Shown here: one piece after another, positions 1 through 7,844 of the stretch
How positions within the stretch are numbered: position 1 is the stretch's first letter
Layout: each line of letters starts with the position of its first letter
Source: an uncultured Cytophagales bacterium
GTDB lineage: Bacteria; Bacteroidota; Bacteroidia; Cytophagales; UBA9547
Direction: 5' to 3'
Assembly (NCBI GenBank): GCA_945957555.1
Contig: CAMFLX010000010.1
Location: forward strand, 1-64,000
DNA: 64,000 bases
Translations under genes and position numbers: made by a program
Notes under the pieces: generated by a model
Database searches by the model: none
The model's input: only the letters and a program-made list of their open reading frames with translations
Told to the model about the DNA's origin: nothing

Positions 1-160
1 GCCCACAGTGCGTCGGCTCATAAACAATTCCTTATCCCGAATTCAGGTTATTTTATGTTCTCATTATACGATTTGAGTATCTAATGAGAAGATTTTAAGA
101 AACAATTTAGACCTGCCAACAAAAAAATTAAATAAACGAGATAATATAGTGACACAAAAA

Positions 161-185
161 AGTCCAAGTGGATTACACTTGGACT
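161..185. terminator. Rho-independent terminator
   Basis: A perfect 10-bp stem (161-170 with 176-185) and a 5-base loop, with A-runs on the left and T-runs on the right, so it can work in both directions. It lies about 50 bases past the stop of the minus-strand gene at 233-682 and most likely ends that transcript. Nothing else is recognisable in 1-160. Confidence 0.75.
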
Positions 186-232
186 TTTGTATTAATGCTG
201 AATTTCTTTAGTTGAAAGGTTTGTGGCAGGCA

Positions 233-682
233 CTATTGTGCTTCAACCTCGTTGATCACCAATTCTTGAAGGCTCTCTGCCAATACTTCTTCGTTACCGT
301 CTCTATAGAGAATGATCGCAGGGTTTTCTTCGTCTTCGCTGATGTCAAAAAGTAACATACCTCCATTGCCCATTTCAGCATAGCTACTTGGCTTGTAAGT
401 AAGGCCTAGCAAACCAAAAGGCAACCACTCTCCGTTTTCTACCCGGTCCAGGCATTCATCGTCCATAAAGTAGTCACAGATTTGCATCAAGGCACTTTCA
501 TTGCTGTTCAGGTAGGCTTCGGCTTCTTCATCGCTCATACCTTCCATCTTGTCTACTAGCTCATCGTGTTCGTCTTCGATCTGCATCCAATCGATTACAT
601 GCAAAGTCTCTTCTTCGTCAAAAAGATTGATCAATAGTGCTTTGTCAAGCAATGGTGCAATTGTTTCTTTTAATGTCTCCAT
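233..682 (-). CDS. Small acidic protein, possibly SUKH (SMI1/KNR4)-like
   Basis: A 149-residue, very acidic soluble protein with no signal peptide or membrane segment. The C-terminal third (a Gly/Met-rich turn, then LLFDI, an acidic stretch, AIILYRDG and ESLQELV) recalls the end of SMI1/KNR4 (SUKH) domains, where a glycine-rich turn precedes two strands and a final helix. SUKH proteins are often toxin-immunity or regulatory proteins, but no toxin gene lies beside it. The assignment is by eye and weak; the gene itself is well supported, with an ATG start, its own terminator and a candidate promoter. Confidence 0.75.
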   Translation of the reverse strand: METLKETIAPLLDKALLINLFDEEETLHVIDWMQIEDEHDELVDKMEGMSDEEAEAYLNSNESALMQICDYFMDDECLDRVENGEWLPFGLLGLTYKPSSYAEMGNGGMLLFDISEDEENPAIILYRDGNEEVLAESLQELVINEVEAQ

Positions 683-812
683 GATTTTTTACGTTTTACC
701 TACTTTGGAGCTTTTGAGGATACAGTAGTTTTATCAAAATGTGCGCTAAGGTATCTGCTGAAGGGTCTCGAGTTTGTGTAGGGTTTATTGATTAAAAAGT
801 GATTTTATAATT

Positions 813-843
813 CAAATATATTCCACAAAGGCAAAACATGCAA
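813..843 (-). promoter_or_regulatory. Candidate Bacteroidota-type promoter
   Basis: On the minus strand TATATTTG (813-820) matches the Bacteroidota -7 consensus TANNTTTG, and a TTG (841-843) sits 20 bases upstream as a -33 element. It would drive the gene at 233-682 with a leader of roughly 120 bases. In AT-rich DNA such matches occur by chance. Confidence 0.4.
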
Positions 844-903
844 GAAGCCGATGTGTTTAAATTGTTAAGAGTTTACGAAATTGAAAGGCAGTTGAAGCTT
901 TTA

Positions 904-947
904 AAACAAAGCCCCCCGCTGGTCTCATTCAGTGGGGAGCTTTGTTT
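904..947 (-). terminator. Terminator of the ABC/OmpA operon
   Basis: An 18-base inverted repeat (904-921 with 930-947) with two mismatches, a GC-rich core and an 8-base loop. On the minus strand the stem runs into TTTGTTTTAA. It lies 18 bases past the stop of the ATPase gene at 965 and should end the five-gene operon that starts near 6014. Confidence 0.75.
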
Positions 948-964
948 TTATAAACATACGCTGT

Positions 965-1765
965 CTACAGCTTATACTTCATATTGGCCACTAGCTCAAT
1001 GAACTGCTTGTCGAGTCTAATGTCGCTGCGCCAAGCGAGGCCCAGATGGACAAGGTCTATCATTTCGGTGATGGTAGCGCCTTGCTGACCTTGCTGGTTG
1101 GCAATGATCCATGCGGTGTCTGAGATGGCCAAACAGCTCTCAATATCATGGCTCACGATGATCAAAGTGTTATGCTCATGCAACAAAGATACTTTGAGCA
1201 AAAGATCTGTGACCTTGTCGATCATGAGGGCGTCAAGACCAGAAAAAGGCTCGTCAAATAGTAAAAACTTATTGCCAGTAAGCACTTGTTGTATGATACT
1301 TACTCGTTGCCTCTGTCCACCGGAGAGTTGCTGCGGGTATTTGTTCAAATGTTGCTCGAGGTCAAACAACTTTGCATGCTCGTGTATGATGGTCTTCTTC
1401 TCTTCTTCTGTATGCGGCTTTTCACAATTGTCCAAGCCCAGTTTCAAATTGGAAAATATGCTTCTGTGGTTGAATAATATGTAGTTCTGGGGGATGATGC
1501 CTACCTCTCCCGCTTGTACGGGATGTAAGTCTTCTCCTATGAGCACCTTGCCTGTGGTAGGCTTGTTGAGGCCTGAAAGGATTTTAAAGAGCTGCGTCTT
1601 TCCTATGCCACTACGACCGATTAATGAGATCACCTGACCTTGGTTTAAATTGGGTCTGGTGATGTTTTGGATCTCTAAGTTAATGTCTCTCAAGATATGG
1701 TTTTCGCCATATTTGAGATTGATATTTTCTGCTTTGAGGAGTACCTTCTCTCTTGTGAATTCCAT
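965..1765 (-). CDS. ABC transporter ATPase, SsuB/TauB-like
   Basis: A 266-residue ABC ATPase that would power import through the permease encoded just upstream. Walker A GRSGIGKT is at residues 50-57, the signature LSGGQ at 147-151, Walker B FLLFDE at 167-172, and the switch-histidine motif IIVSHD follows. Length and order fit the nitrate/sulfonate/taurine importer ATPases. Its ATG shares one base with the permease stop at 1765, so the two are translationally coupled. The substrate is unknown, because the binding protein of this operon is an unusual OmpA fusion. Confidence 0.9.
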   Translation of the reverse strand: MEFTREKVLLKAENINLKYGENHILRDINLEIQNITRPNLNQGQVISLIGRSGIGKTQLFKILSGLNKPTTGKVLIGEDLHPVQAGEVGIIPQNYILFNHRSIFSNLKLGLDNCEKPHTEEEKKTIIHEHAKLFDLEQHLNKYPQQLSGGQRQRVSIIQQVLTGNKFLLFDEPFSGLDALMIDKVTDLLLKVSLLHEHNTLIIVSHDIESCLAISDTAWIIANQQGQQGATITEMIDLVHLGLAWRSDIRLDKQFIELVANMKYKL

Positions 1766-2538
1766 TATCTTACGTTGATTTTGGTGTAGGGAAATAACCA
1801 GTGTCTTGCTTTGCCCAACAGGTAATCAAACAGAACGCCTATCATGAATATGATGAATAATACTGCGAATACATTGGCCATGTTGATGTATTTGCTCGAC
1901 TTGATGAGCATGGTACCAAGCCCCCCTTCTGACATGGAAAGCCCTTCTACCATGGTGATCATCATCCAAGCAATGGCAAAGTTTTGTCTGAGTACTTCTA
2001 GCACTTGATCCAACTTGCCTATAATTACGACTTCGAGCAGTGTTCGCCAGTTGCTCATGCGCAGTGTTTTACACAACTCGTATTCTTGTGTGTTGATCGC
2101 CGCAATGACAGAAAGGAATGAAGTCACAAAAAAGGGAACGATACCAAAGATCAAAAGGCTGATCTTGAGCTGATGGCCGTCATGTGTATAGAGCGTAAAC
2201 ACAAAGATTAGACCTGTGAGGGTGAGATATCTGCACTTGACCATGAAATCTGCCAAGGGCTTGAACACTGGTACCAGAGACATGTAGCTTACTACTAAGG
2301 CGATGAACAATGAAATACTCATGCCCTGCAGGGTAAGTCCTAGACTTGCGAAAAAGTCGTCGAAGAATGAGGGAGAAACAACTGTAGCAAAAATAGCCGA
2401 TAAGACTTTGGTAGGGGTAGGTAATAACTCTCCACCCAAGATTTGCCAAAAGCCTAATGCAATGGCCAATTGTACCACTACAAGGGTTACTACGGTTTTA
2501 CTATCTACGATCTGTAGGGGTGTAAATATTTTTTTCAT
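1765..2538 (-). CDS. ABC transporter permease, SsuC/TauC-like
   Basis: A 257-residue inner-membrane permease with about six hydrophobic segments and the cytoplasmic EAA-type coupling loop (EYELCKTLRMSNW, around residues 150-165) that docks on the ATPase. It resembles the BPD_transp_1 permeases of nitrate, sulfonate and taurine importers. The gene lies between the OmpA-fused binding protein and the ATPase, all on one strand. A strong hairpin separates it from the binding-protein gene, which may make the permease less abundant than the binding protein. Confidence 0.88.
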   Translation of the reverse strand: MKKIFTPLQIVDSKTVVTLVVVQLAIALGFWQILGGELLPTPTKVLSAIFATVVSPSFFDDFFASLGLTLQGMSISLFIALVVSYMSLVPVFKPLADFMVKCRYLTLTGLIFVFTLYTHDGHQLKISLLIFGIVPFFVTSFLSVIAAINTQEYELCKTLRMSNWRTLLEVVIIGKLDQVLEVLRQNFAIAWMMITMVEGLSMSEGGLGTMLIKSSKYINMANVFAVLFIIFMIGVLFDYLLGKARHWLFPYTKINVR

Positions 2539-2546
2539 GTATAATG

Positions 2547-2570
2547 AAGAAGGGCTTTGCAGCCCTTCTT
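2547..2570 (-). promoter_or_regulatory. Intra-operon hairpin after the binding-protein gene
   Basis: A perfect 10-bp stem (2547-2556 with 2561-2570) and a 4-base loop in the short gap between the stop of the OmpA-fused binding protein (2576) and the permease start (2538). The T-run is on the plus strand; on the transcribed minus strand the stem is followed by CATTATACATG. It therefore looks more like an mRNA 3'-end stabiliser or attenuator than a full terminator for this operon. Confidence 0.6.
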
Positions 2571-2575
2571 GTTTT

Positions 2576-4339
2576 TTATTCTCCTAACACGATTTCCACA
2601 CGCCTATTGTGGGCTTTACCCGCAGCGGTAGCATTGTCAGCAATTGGTTTGGATTGACCATAACCTTTTACTTCTACCCTGCTCTCTACAAGTCCTTTGC
2701 TCAAAAGGTAGTTTTTTACAGAATTGGCACGCTCTTCAGAAAGCACTTGGTTTTTGGTTGCATCACCCACATTATCTGTATGGCCATATACACCTACTTT
2801 CAAGCCTTCTGCTACTACGGCACTTTTCAGGATTTCATCTAACAAATTATAAGAGCCTGATTTGATCACGGAGCTTCCTGACTCAAACTCAATTTGATAT
2901 GACTTAGAAGAAACTTCTGAAGTGATCTTGTCTGAATACTTGGTTACCAAAGCGGTACCTTCTAACAGCTCTGGGTGGTTTGCCACTACTGTAGCCAAGA
3001 ACGATTTATCAACTACTTTTTGGTAAGCTGGATACGTTGGGATCAACTCTGGGTACATTTTAGAAAGGATGTCACCAAAGGTAGCGTATACGATTTTGTA
3101 TCTATCGATACCGTCTTTGCCCATACCAAAAGTATTTGCCGCATCAGCCAAGTTGAAGGCCATAGAACCACCTAGCTCTACGTCTTTACCTTGAACGTCT
3201 TTTTCTGTCACGCCATTGTAGTATTTCAACCAATAAGCTCCGTCTTGCTCAGCATATACTTTTGCAGAGATTTTAGCAGCAAACTCTTTTGCTTGGCTGA
3301 ATGACCTTACTTGGTCACCTGCTTGTGCCAAGCTCATGATCAAGTTTTCAATGTCTGTTCTGTGGTCATAAGCAAACTTCTTGATCGTGATCGTGATGTT
3401 TGGCATTTGGGTAGAGTATTGTTTGGTAGAAGCGATGTTGATCAAACCTCCTTTTTGTTTAGCGATGTTTACGTCGCCAGGGGTCCAAGTGGCCACGGCA
3501 TCTACACCTACTGATGTTTCTGTGCTTGTCTTTTTACCATCTATGATGGTCTTTCTGTTTTCTTTGTAGCCTGCGATGTATTTGTTACAAGCATCCAAGA
3601 AATCATTAGCAGCGATCAAGTTGATAGCATCTTTGTCGTAAGTCGTTTCATCAGGGTTTACCTTGAGGCTGTTATCACCCGCCCACTTCAACAAGATGTT
3701 CATGTCGCCATCTCTCATTACGCAAGAGACTGTTTTGCCTAATGCGCTCTTAGGGTCTGTTTTCCATTCTGGAGGTCCCATTAGTTTATCCTCTCCATAA
3801 GACTTACCCATAGCGTAAAATGCTATCGGTTGGTAGTCTGGGCCTAGTGGCTCAAGCTCTTTAGTCAATGCAGAGAAGAATGCTGGCATACCATCGCCCA
3901 TATATGAAGCGAAAACACCTGGTGTGTTTGCATTGTCTTTGTAGTCTTTGGCAAACTTCACTATATCTGCTATGGACTTGTTACAGTCATCCTGTCTTTT
4001 GATCTCTACTTGTAGTTTTGAGTTGTCGAACAGTGAGCCTTTGGTAGTGTTGGCACCGCCGTTGGCATACATGAGTGGGAACTGAGAGTTCCAAGCCATG
4101 ATTTCCCATACGATCTTAGTACCGCCGTTTACAGATACTTCTTCTGTAGGAAGATTTAAAAATGTAGCATTGCCTTTCAATGATGCCTCTGGTGCATCGG
4201 GCAGCATTACTTTACCGATTTCGGTTGCTTGTTTAGCATCTTGAGGTCTTTTGTCCCACCAAAATATTTTGGCCGCAAACGCAGCACCTATGCCTAAAGC
4301 AATGAGAAGAATTTTTCCAGATGGTTTTATGGTAGCCAT
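2576..4339 (-). CDS. Periplasmic solute-binding domain fused to OmpA peptidoglycan-binding domain
   Basis: A 587-residue protein. Residues 8-28 form an uncleaved-looking membrane anchor (no lipobox). About 40-430 resemble a type 2 periplasmic binding protein of the phosphate/nitrate/sulfonate class. About 470-587 form an OmpA-like domain, with the peptidoglycan-contact Asp in TDN and Arg in NRRVEI. The protein could tether a binding domain between inner membrane and peptidoglycan, directly serving the permease and ATPase downstream. Such fusions are annotated in Bacteroidota as phosphate ABC substrate-binding/OmpA family proteins; the actual ligand is not evident. The ATG start is 8 bases after the stop of the gene at 4348. 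Confidence 0.85.
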   Translation of the reverse strand: MATIKPSGKILLIALGIGAAFAAKIFWWDKRPQDAKQATEIGKVMLPDAPEASLKGNATFLNLPTEEVSVNGGTKIVWEIMAWNSQFPLMYANGGANTTKGSLFDNSKLQVEIKRQDDCNKSIADIVKFAKDYKDNANTPGVFASYMGDGMPAFFSALTKELEPLGPDYQPIAFYAMGKSYGEDKLMGPPEWKTDPKSALGKTVSCVMRDGDMNILLKWAGDNSLKVNPDETTYDKDAINLIAANDFLDACNKYIAGYKENRKTIIDGKKTSTETSVGVDAVATWTPGDVNIAKQKGGLINIASTKQYSTQMPNITITIKKFAYDHRTDIENLIMSLAQAGDQVRSFSQAKEFAAKISAKVYAEQDGAYWLKYYNGVTEKDVQGKDVELGGSMAFNLADAANTFGMGKDGIDRYKIVYATFGDILSKMYPELIPTYPAYQKVVDKSFLATVVANHPELLEGTALVTKYSDKITSEVSSKSYQIEFESGSSVIKSGSYNLLDEILKSAVVAEGLKVGVYGHTDNVGDATKNQVLSEERANSVKNYLLSKGLVESRVEVKGYGQSKPIADNATAAGKAHNRRVEIVLGE

Positions 4340-4347
4340 TGTTTGAA

Positions 4348-5331
4348 TTAATTTAATAAATTGTTATAATAATCAGTATTAACTTTTCCGATGTTATTAG
4401 TGCTCTGAGGAGCAACAGTCTTGGTGTTTTCCAGTCTCAGTTCTGTTTCTGGATTAAACTGCTCCAACATTTTCAAGCCTTGGAGTTCGTATGTGGCGTT
4501 GTTCAAATCTATAGATTTCATGAAATCCGAAGAGTAGGTGATTGCCTTCTTCATATTTGCCAGTTTGTTGGCGATATCGTCTTTGAGGTATTCCATAGAC
4601 TGCTCCACGAGCATTTTCTTTTCAGGGTCTCCTTCAAATATCTTGAGAGCCGAGCTCAGGGCCTTGTTGCCAGAGGTCACAGACTTGTACAGGTCTTTTT
4701 TGAGCTCCAGCTCATTTTTGGCATCTTCTATAAGGTACGCACTGTTTTTGTGTACCTTGGTCAGGTATTCGCTGATCTTGGCCAAACTGTCGTGAATAGG
4801 CGTAAGTTGTTTGATATATTCCTCAATCCTTGCGATTTGTCTGGTAGCGTTGCCTAGTTCGGGCATCATATTGTTTTGCTGTGCAGCGGTAGCTTTGAGC
4901 ATGAGGTGATTCTTCTCTTTCTCCTTCTCGGCAATCTTCATGGCGATTTTCTCCTTCTGCCCGTCTACGTTTACAGACTGGTCGTACAGTTTAGAGCGTT
5001 GTTTTTCCATGTCTTGAATATAGTCTTCTGCTATGATGAATGGGTCGAGCTCGATGACGATACCTACGAGCTTTTTCATGAGCATCTCATAGAGGTAATA
5101 TAGGCTCAAACGCAGCTTTCTATGGGTGATACAATACAAGAATGCGCCTAATGCTACGCAGGCGATACCGAAATTAACAGTATTCCATACTATGGTAGTG
5201 AGGATGGGAATCACGTAATAGGCGATGAGAGCGGCTACGCCAATGCCAAAGACAACTCCGAATTTACCTCCGGGTCTATTCCAAAAGGACTTTAACTGCT
5301 CTTGGTTGCTGGGTATTAAACTGTCTGTCAT
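4348..5331 (-). CDS. Membrane-anchored coiled-coil protein, PspA-like in shape
   Basis: A 327-residue protein with two hydrophobic segments near residues 24-50 and 53-68, followed by long charged heptad-like helices rich in Lys and Glu (about 100-290) and a polar C-terminal tail. Family not recognised. The layout recalls PspA/IM30-type helical proteins attached to the membrane, but no diagnostic motif is seen. It is second in the ABC operon, 5 bases after the coiled-coil gene before it and 8 bases before the OmpA-fused binding protein, so a scaffold or membrane-stress role for the transporter is plausible. That role is inference. Confidence 0.75.
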   Translation of the reverse strand: MTDSLIPSNQEQLKSFWNRPGGKFGVVFGIGVAALIAYYVIPILTTIVWNTVNFGIACVALGAFLYCITHRKLRLSLYYLYEMLMKKLVGIVIELDPFIIAEDYIQDMEKQRSKLYDQSVNVDGQKEKIAMKIAEKEKEKNHLMLKATAAQQNNMMPELGNATRQIARIEEYIKQLTPIHDSLAKISEYLTKVHKNSAYLIEDAKNELELKKDLYKSVTSGNKALSSALKIFEGDPEKKMLVEQSMEYLKDDIANKLANMKKAITYSSDFMKSIDLNNATYELQGLKMLEQFNPETELRLENTKTVAPQSTNNIGKVNTDYYNNLLN

Positions 5332-5336
5332 GTGGA

Positions 5337-6014
5337 TTATAATGTTGAATTAAATTTATCTGAATCGCCTTTCATTTTTGAAAGTATGGCATTGAAAGCT
5401 TGTAAGTAGCCATTTTTACTGGAATCTATCTTTTGCTTTTGTTCTACTACTTCTTTTTTGAGTTGCTCTATGGTTACTTGAGCGTCGGTAATTTCCTTGG
5501 TAAGCTTTTGGATGAGTTGCGAGTTTTCAACAATCTTGCCTTCTAGCTGCTTTACATTGTTTTCTTTAGCAATGATGTCTTGGTTGGCCTTGTTATCGAT
5601 TACGCTTGAGAACTTTTGCTTGTCTTGCTCTAGGATTTGTACATAGTGGTCAACACTGGCTACCAATTTTTGTTTGGTGAGCCCTTGGATACTTAAGCTC
5701 CCAAAGGTTGCCGCGATTCTTGCTCTTTCGTCTGGAATGTGGGCCTCTAGGGTATCCATCATTTTCCAGAACTCAAAGTAGTCTACACCCGACATGTTGT
5801 TGTCAGACAAGAGTTTGTCGAAATGTTTTTCGAATTTGTCAAAGTCTTCTTTGCTGATGCTTTGCTGTGGGGCAATTGTGGGCCTTACCGAGGCTGGGTT
5901 ACTGGATGCGGTGGGATTACTTGGCGTGACTGTTGCTGGGTTTTGAGCAGTATTTGAGTTTTGTGGTTCGTCAAATTCGACGAACAGCCCTAAAGTTTTC
6001 TTTAAAAATGACAT
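5337..6014 (-). CDS. Coiled-coil protein of the ABC/OmpA operon
   Basis: About 225 residues from the ATG at 6014 (MSFLKK); a GTG 18 bases further up is less likely. Residues 18-55 are a low-complexity Asn/Pro/Ser/Thr/Ala linker. Then comes a helical region with a motif-like stretch KEDFDKFEKHFDKLL, and about 130-200 form a coiled coil. There is no signal peptide or membrane segment, so it is probably cytoplasmic. It is the first gene of the operon and likely works with the membrane-anchored coiled-coil protein after it. Function unknown. Confidence 0.75.
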   Translation of the reverse strand: MSFLKKTLGLFVEFDEPQNSNTAQNPATVTPSNPTASSNPASVRPTIAPQQSISKEDFDKFEKHFDKLLSDNNMSGVDYFEFWKMMDTLEAHIPDERARIAATFGSLSIQGLTKQKLVASVDHYVQILEQDKQKFSSVIDNKANQDIIAKENNVKQLEGKIVENSQLIQKLTKEITDAQVTIEQLKKEVVEQKQKIDSSKNGYLQAFNAILSKMKGDSDKFNSTL

Positions 6015-6219
6015 TGGCGTAATTATGTACACCCAAATTTATAAATTATTTCACAATATTATATGTAAGTGTAAGAGAATTTTGACTTATGGGCAGTCGC
6101 GCACAAAAGCGGTGGGATTTATTGTATTATTACATTAACGATTAGCATAATAGAGATGCTAAATATAGGCTCTGCTCTGCAGAATTTGCCTCCCTCTAGG
6201 ATTTACCATAAAAATAAAT

Positions 6220-6239
6220 GGTTGTACGGCTGATCAACC
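6220..6239 (-). terminator. Weak hairpin after the pigment operon
   Basis: A 5-bp stem (GGTTG/CAACC) with a 10-base loop, about 77 bases past the stop at 6316, followed on the minus strand by an A/T-rich ATTTATTTTTA. It is the only terminator-like element I see at this end of the pigment cluster. The rest of 6033-6315 has a short TTAGCAT dyad (6142-6162) and nothing recognisable as a gene. Confidence 0.3.
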
Positions 6240-6315
6240 TTTTGTTTATAAGAGCGGGGAGATTGGATAACCTGTGCTCTTTTATCATACATCACCTCAA
6301 CATAAAAGGAATTTG

Positions 6316-7842
6316 TCATGTTTGGGAAACTTGCTTAATCTTATTGACCAAGTATTCCATCCCTAGTAATTCGGAGCAAGTTTTTACTGCCGATACAGTG
6401 ACTCCATATACACCGTGCATGTGTAGGTTTTGACCTGTGAGCAATAAATTGGTGATCTTTGTTCTTGGGGTAAAAAAAGATTTTAATGGATTGTTGAAGT
6501 CTTTGAGACCGCCGTAAAGGTTGCCATCGCCATTGCCAATATAGTCTCTCACCGTGAGCGGAGTAGCTGCATAGTAACTTTCTATAAGCTCACGAATATT
6601 GGGTATTTTCTTTTCTAAGAGATCCAAGAGTTTCTCAGCCTTATCTTTTTTGAAGGCTTCATATTCGGCACCCCGCTCTGCTTTTTGGGCAATAGTGTTG
6701 TAGCTATCTGCCCACTGCGCTACTTCTTCATAGCGCATGTAGGACATCAGCGAAATCCCTGAGGCATATTTGTCATCAGTAGAACAGGCCTGATAAAACA
6801 AAGCGTAAGAGCTGGGCCAATTTTCTTCTTTATAATGTACTTGTTCCCATACATCCCCAGTTTGGTAGTGGTAAACATTGCTGTTTTTGTAAAGTAAGGC
6901 ATTTTTCTTAAGTACGATATTGAGAATAAATACGGAAATCGTACTTTCTATGCTATTGACTCTGTTTCTGTAGATAGGCCTGATCTTGGGAGAATGTACC
7001 ATCTTGAGTAATTCTTTGGGATCGATATTGGAGATAAAGTTTTTGCCTTTGATGATCTGGCCATCTTTGAGGCGGACGGCTTCCGCTAACTCATCGTTGG
7101 TAATGATCTCGACTACATGTGCGTATTTATAGATTTTGCCACCGTTTTTTTTGATGGAATTGGCCAAGATATTGGCGATCTGCGAACTTCCGTTGATCAA
7201 CTTATAAGAACTTACGATGTAGCTATTGACCACCAAGGCATGTACGTATAGGGGAGATTTGTCGCCAACACCTGCATATAAGATATTGGTAGCCGCGAGC
7301 ACATTTTGTAATCTTTTGTTTGATGTGAGCTGCTCGAAATATTCCTTAGCACTGAGGGAGAGCTGCTCGGTACCGTTGATGAGGTCTTCACCGTACTCTA
7401 GATTGTAAAGTGGAAAATTGGAGCAGATCCTGACCATGTCGTTTGCATATTGCTCTATGGCCTTGCGGTCTTCGGGAAAATCGGCAATGAGGACTTTCTT
7501 AAAGTTTTCATAACCCATACCATAGTAATACTTTTTGGTTTCGTCGCCAAAGCTGATCTCCTCAAAACCTAAGTCATCCATTCGCTTGAGTTTGAGTTTA
7601 TCCATAAGGCCAAAGTACTTGAAATACTGGTACAGCGGCTGGCCTTGTTCGAGACCTCCTATGTAGTGTACGCCGCTGTCAAAGATGCATTTGTCCCTGA
7701 CATAGATCTGTAAGGAACCGCCGATTTGGTTGTTTTTTTCGAGGATGCATACCTTATAACCTTCGTCGCTCAGAATTTTACCACAAAGAAGTCCTCCAAG
7801 ACCACTTCCAATAATTACGGCATCGTATATGTTTTCTTCCAA
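6316..7842 (-). CDS. FAD-dependent oxidoreductase, phytoene-desaturase/retinol-saturase-like
   Basis: A 508-residue flavoprotein with an N-terminal dinucleotide-binding motif GSGLGGLLCGK (about residues 12-22) and ILEKNNQIGGS, the pattern of CrtI-like desaturases and carotenoid isomerases. The C-terminus keeps the LLLTGQNLHMHGVYGVT FAD-closing motif. In flexirubin clusters such enzymes are thought to act on the polyene or its aromatic head; the exact reaction is not settled. It starts 2 bases after the exporter stop, apparently with TTG, since no in-frame ATG exists nearby. It is the last gene of the cluster. Confidence 0.85.
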   Translation of the reverse strand: MEENIYDAVIIGSGLGGLLCGKILSDEGYKVCILEKNNQIGGSLQIYVRDKCIFDSGVHYIGGLEQGQPLYQYFKYFGLMDKLKLKRMDDLGFEEISFGDETKKYYYGMGYENFKKVLIADFPEDRKAIEQYANDMVRICSNFPLYNLEYGEDLINGTEQLSLSAKEYFEQLTSNKRLQNVLAATNILYAGVGDKSPLYVHALVVNSYIVSSYKLINGSSQIANILANSIKKNGGKIYKYAHVVEIITNDELAEAVRLKDGQIIKGKNFISNIDPKELLKMVHSPKIRPIYRNRVNSIESTISVFILNIVLKKNALLYKNSNVYHYQTGDVWEQVHYKEENWPSSYALFYQACSTDDKYASGISLMSYMRYEEVAQWADSYNTIAQKAERGAEYEAFKKDKAEKLLDLLEKKIPNIRELIESYYAATPLTVRDYIGNGDGNLYGGLKDFNNPLKSFFTPRTKITNLLLTGQNLHMHGVYGVTVSAVKTCSELLGMEYLVNKIKQVSQT

Positions 7843-7844
7843 TG

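Noticed and set aside
1098-1484. Open plus-strand frames opposite the ABC ATPase and similar antisense frames in Tex, MurE and ketosynthase genes
   Set aside because: They mirror strong coding genes with clear motifs on the other strand and show no domain or start signal of their own.
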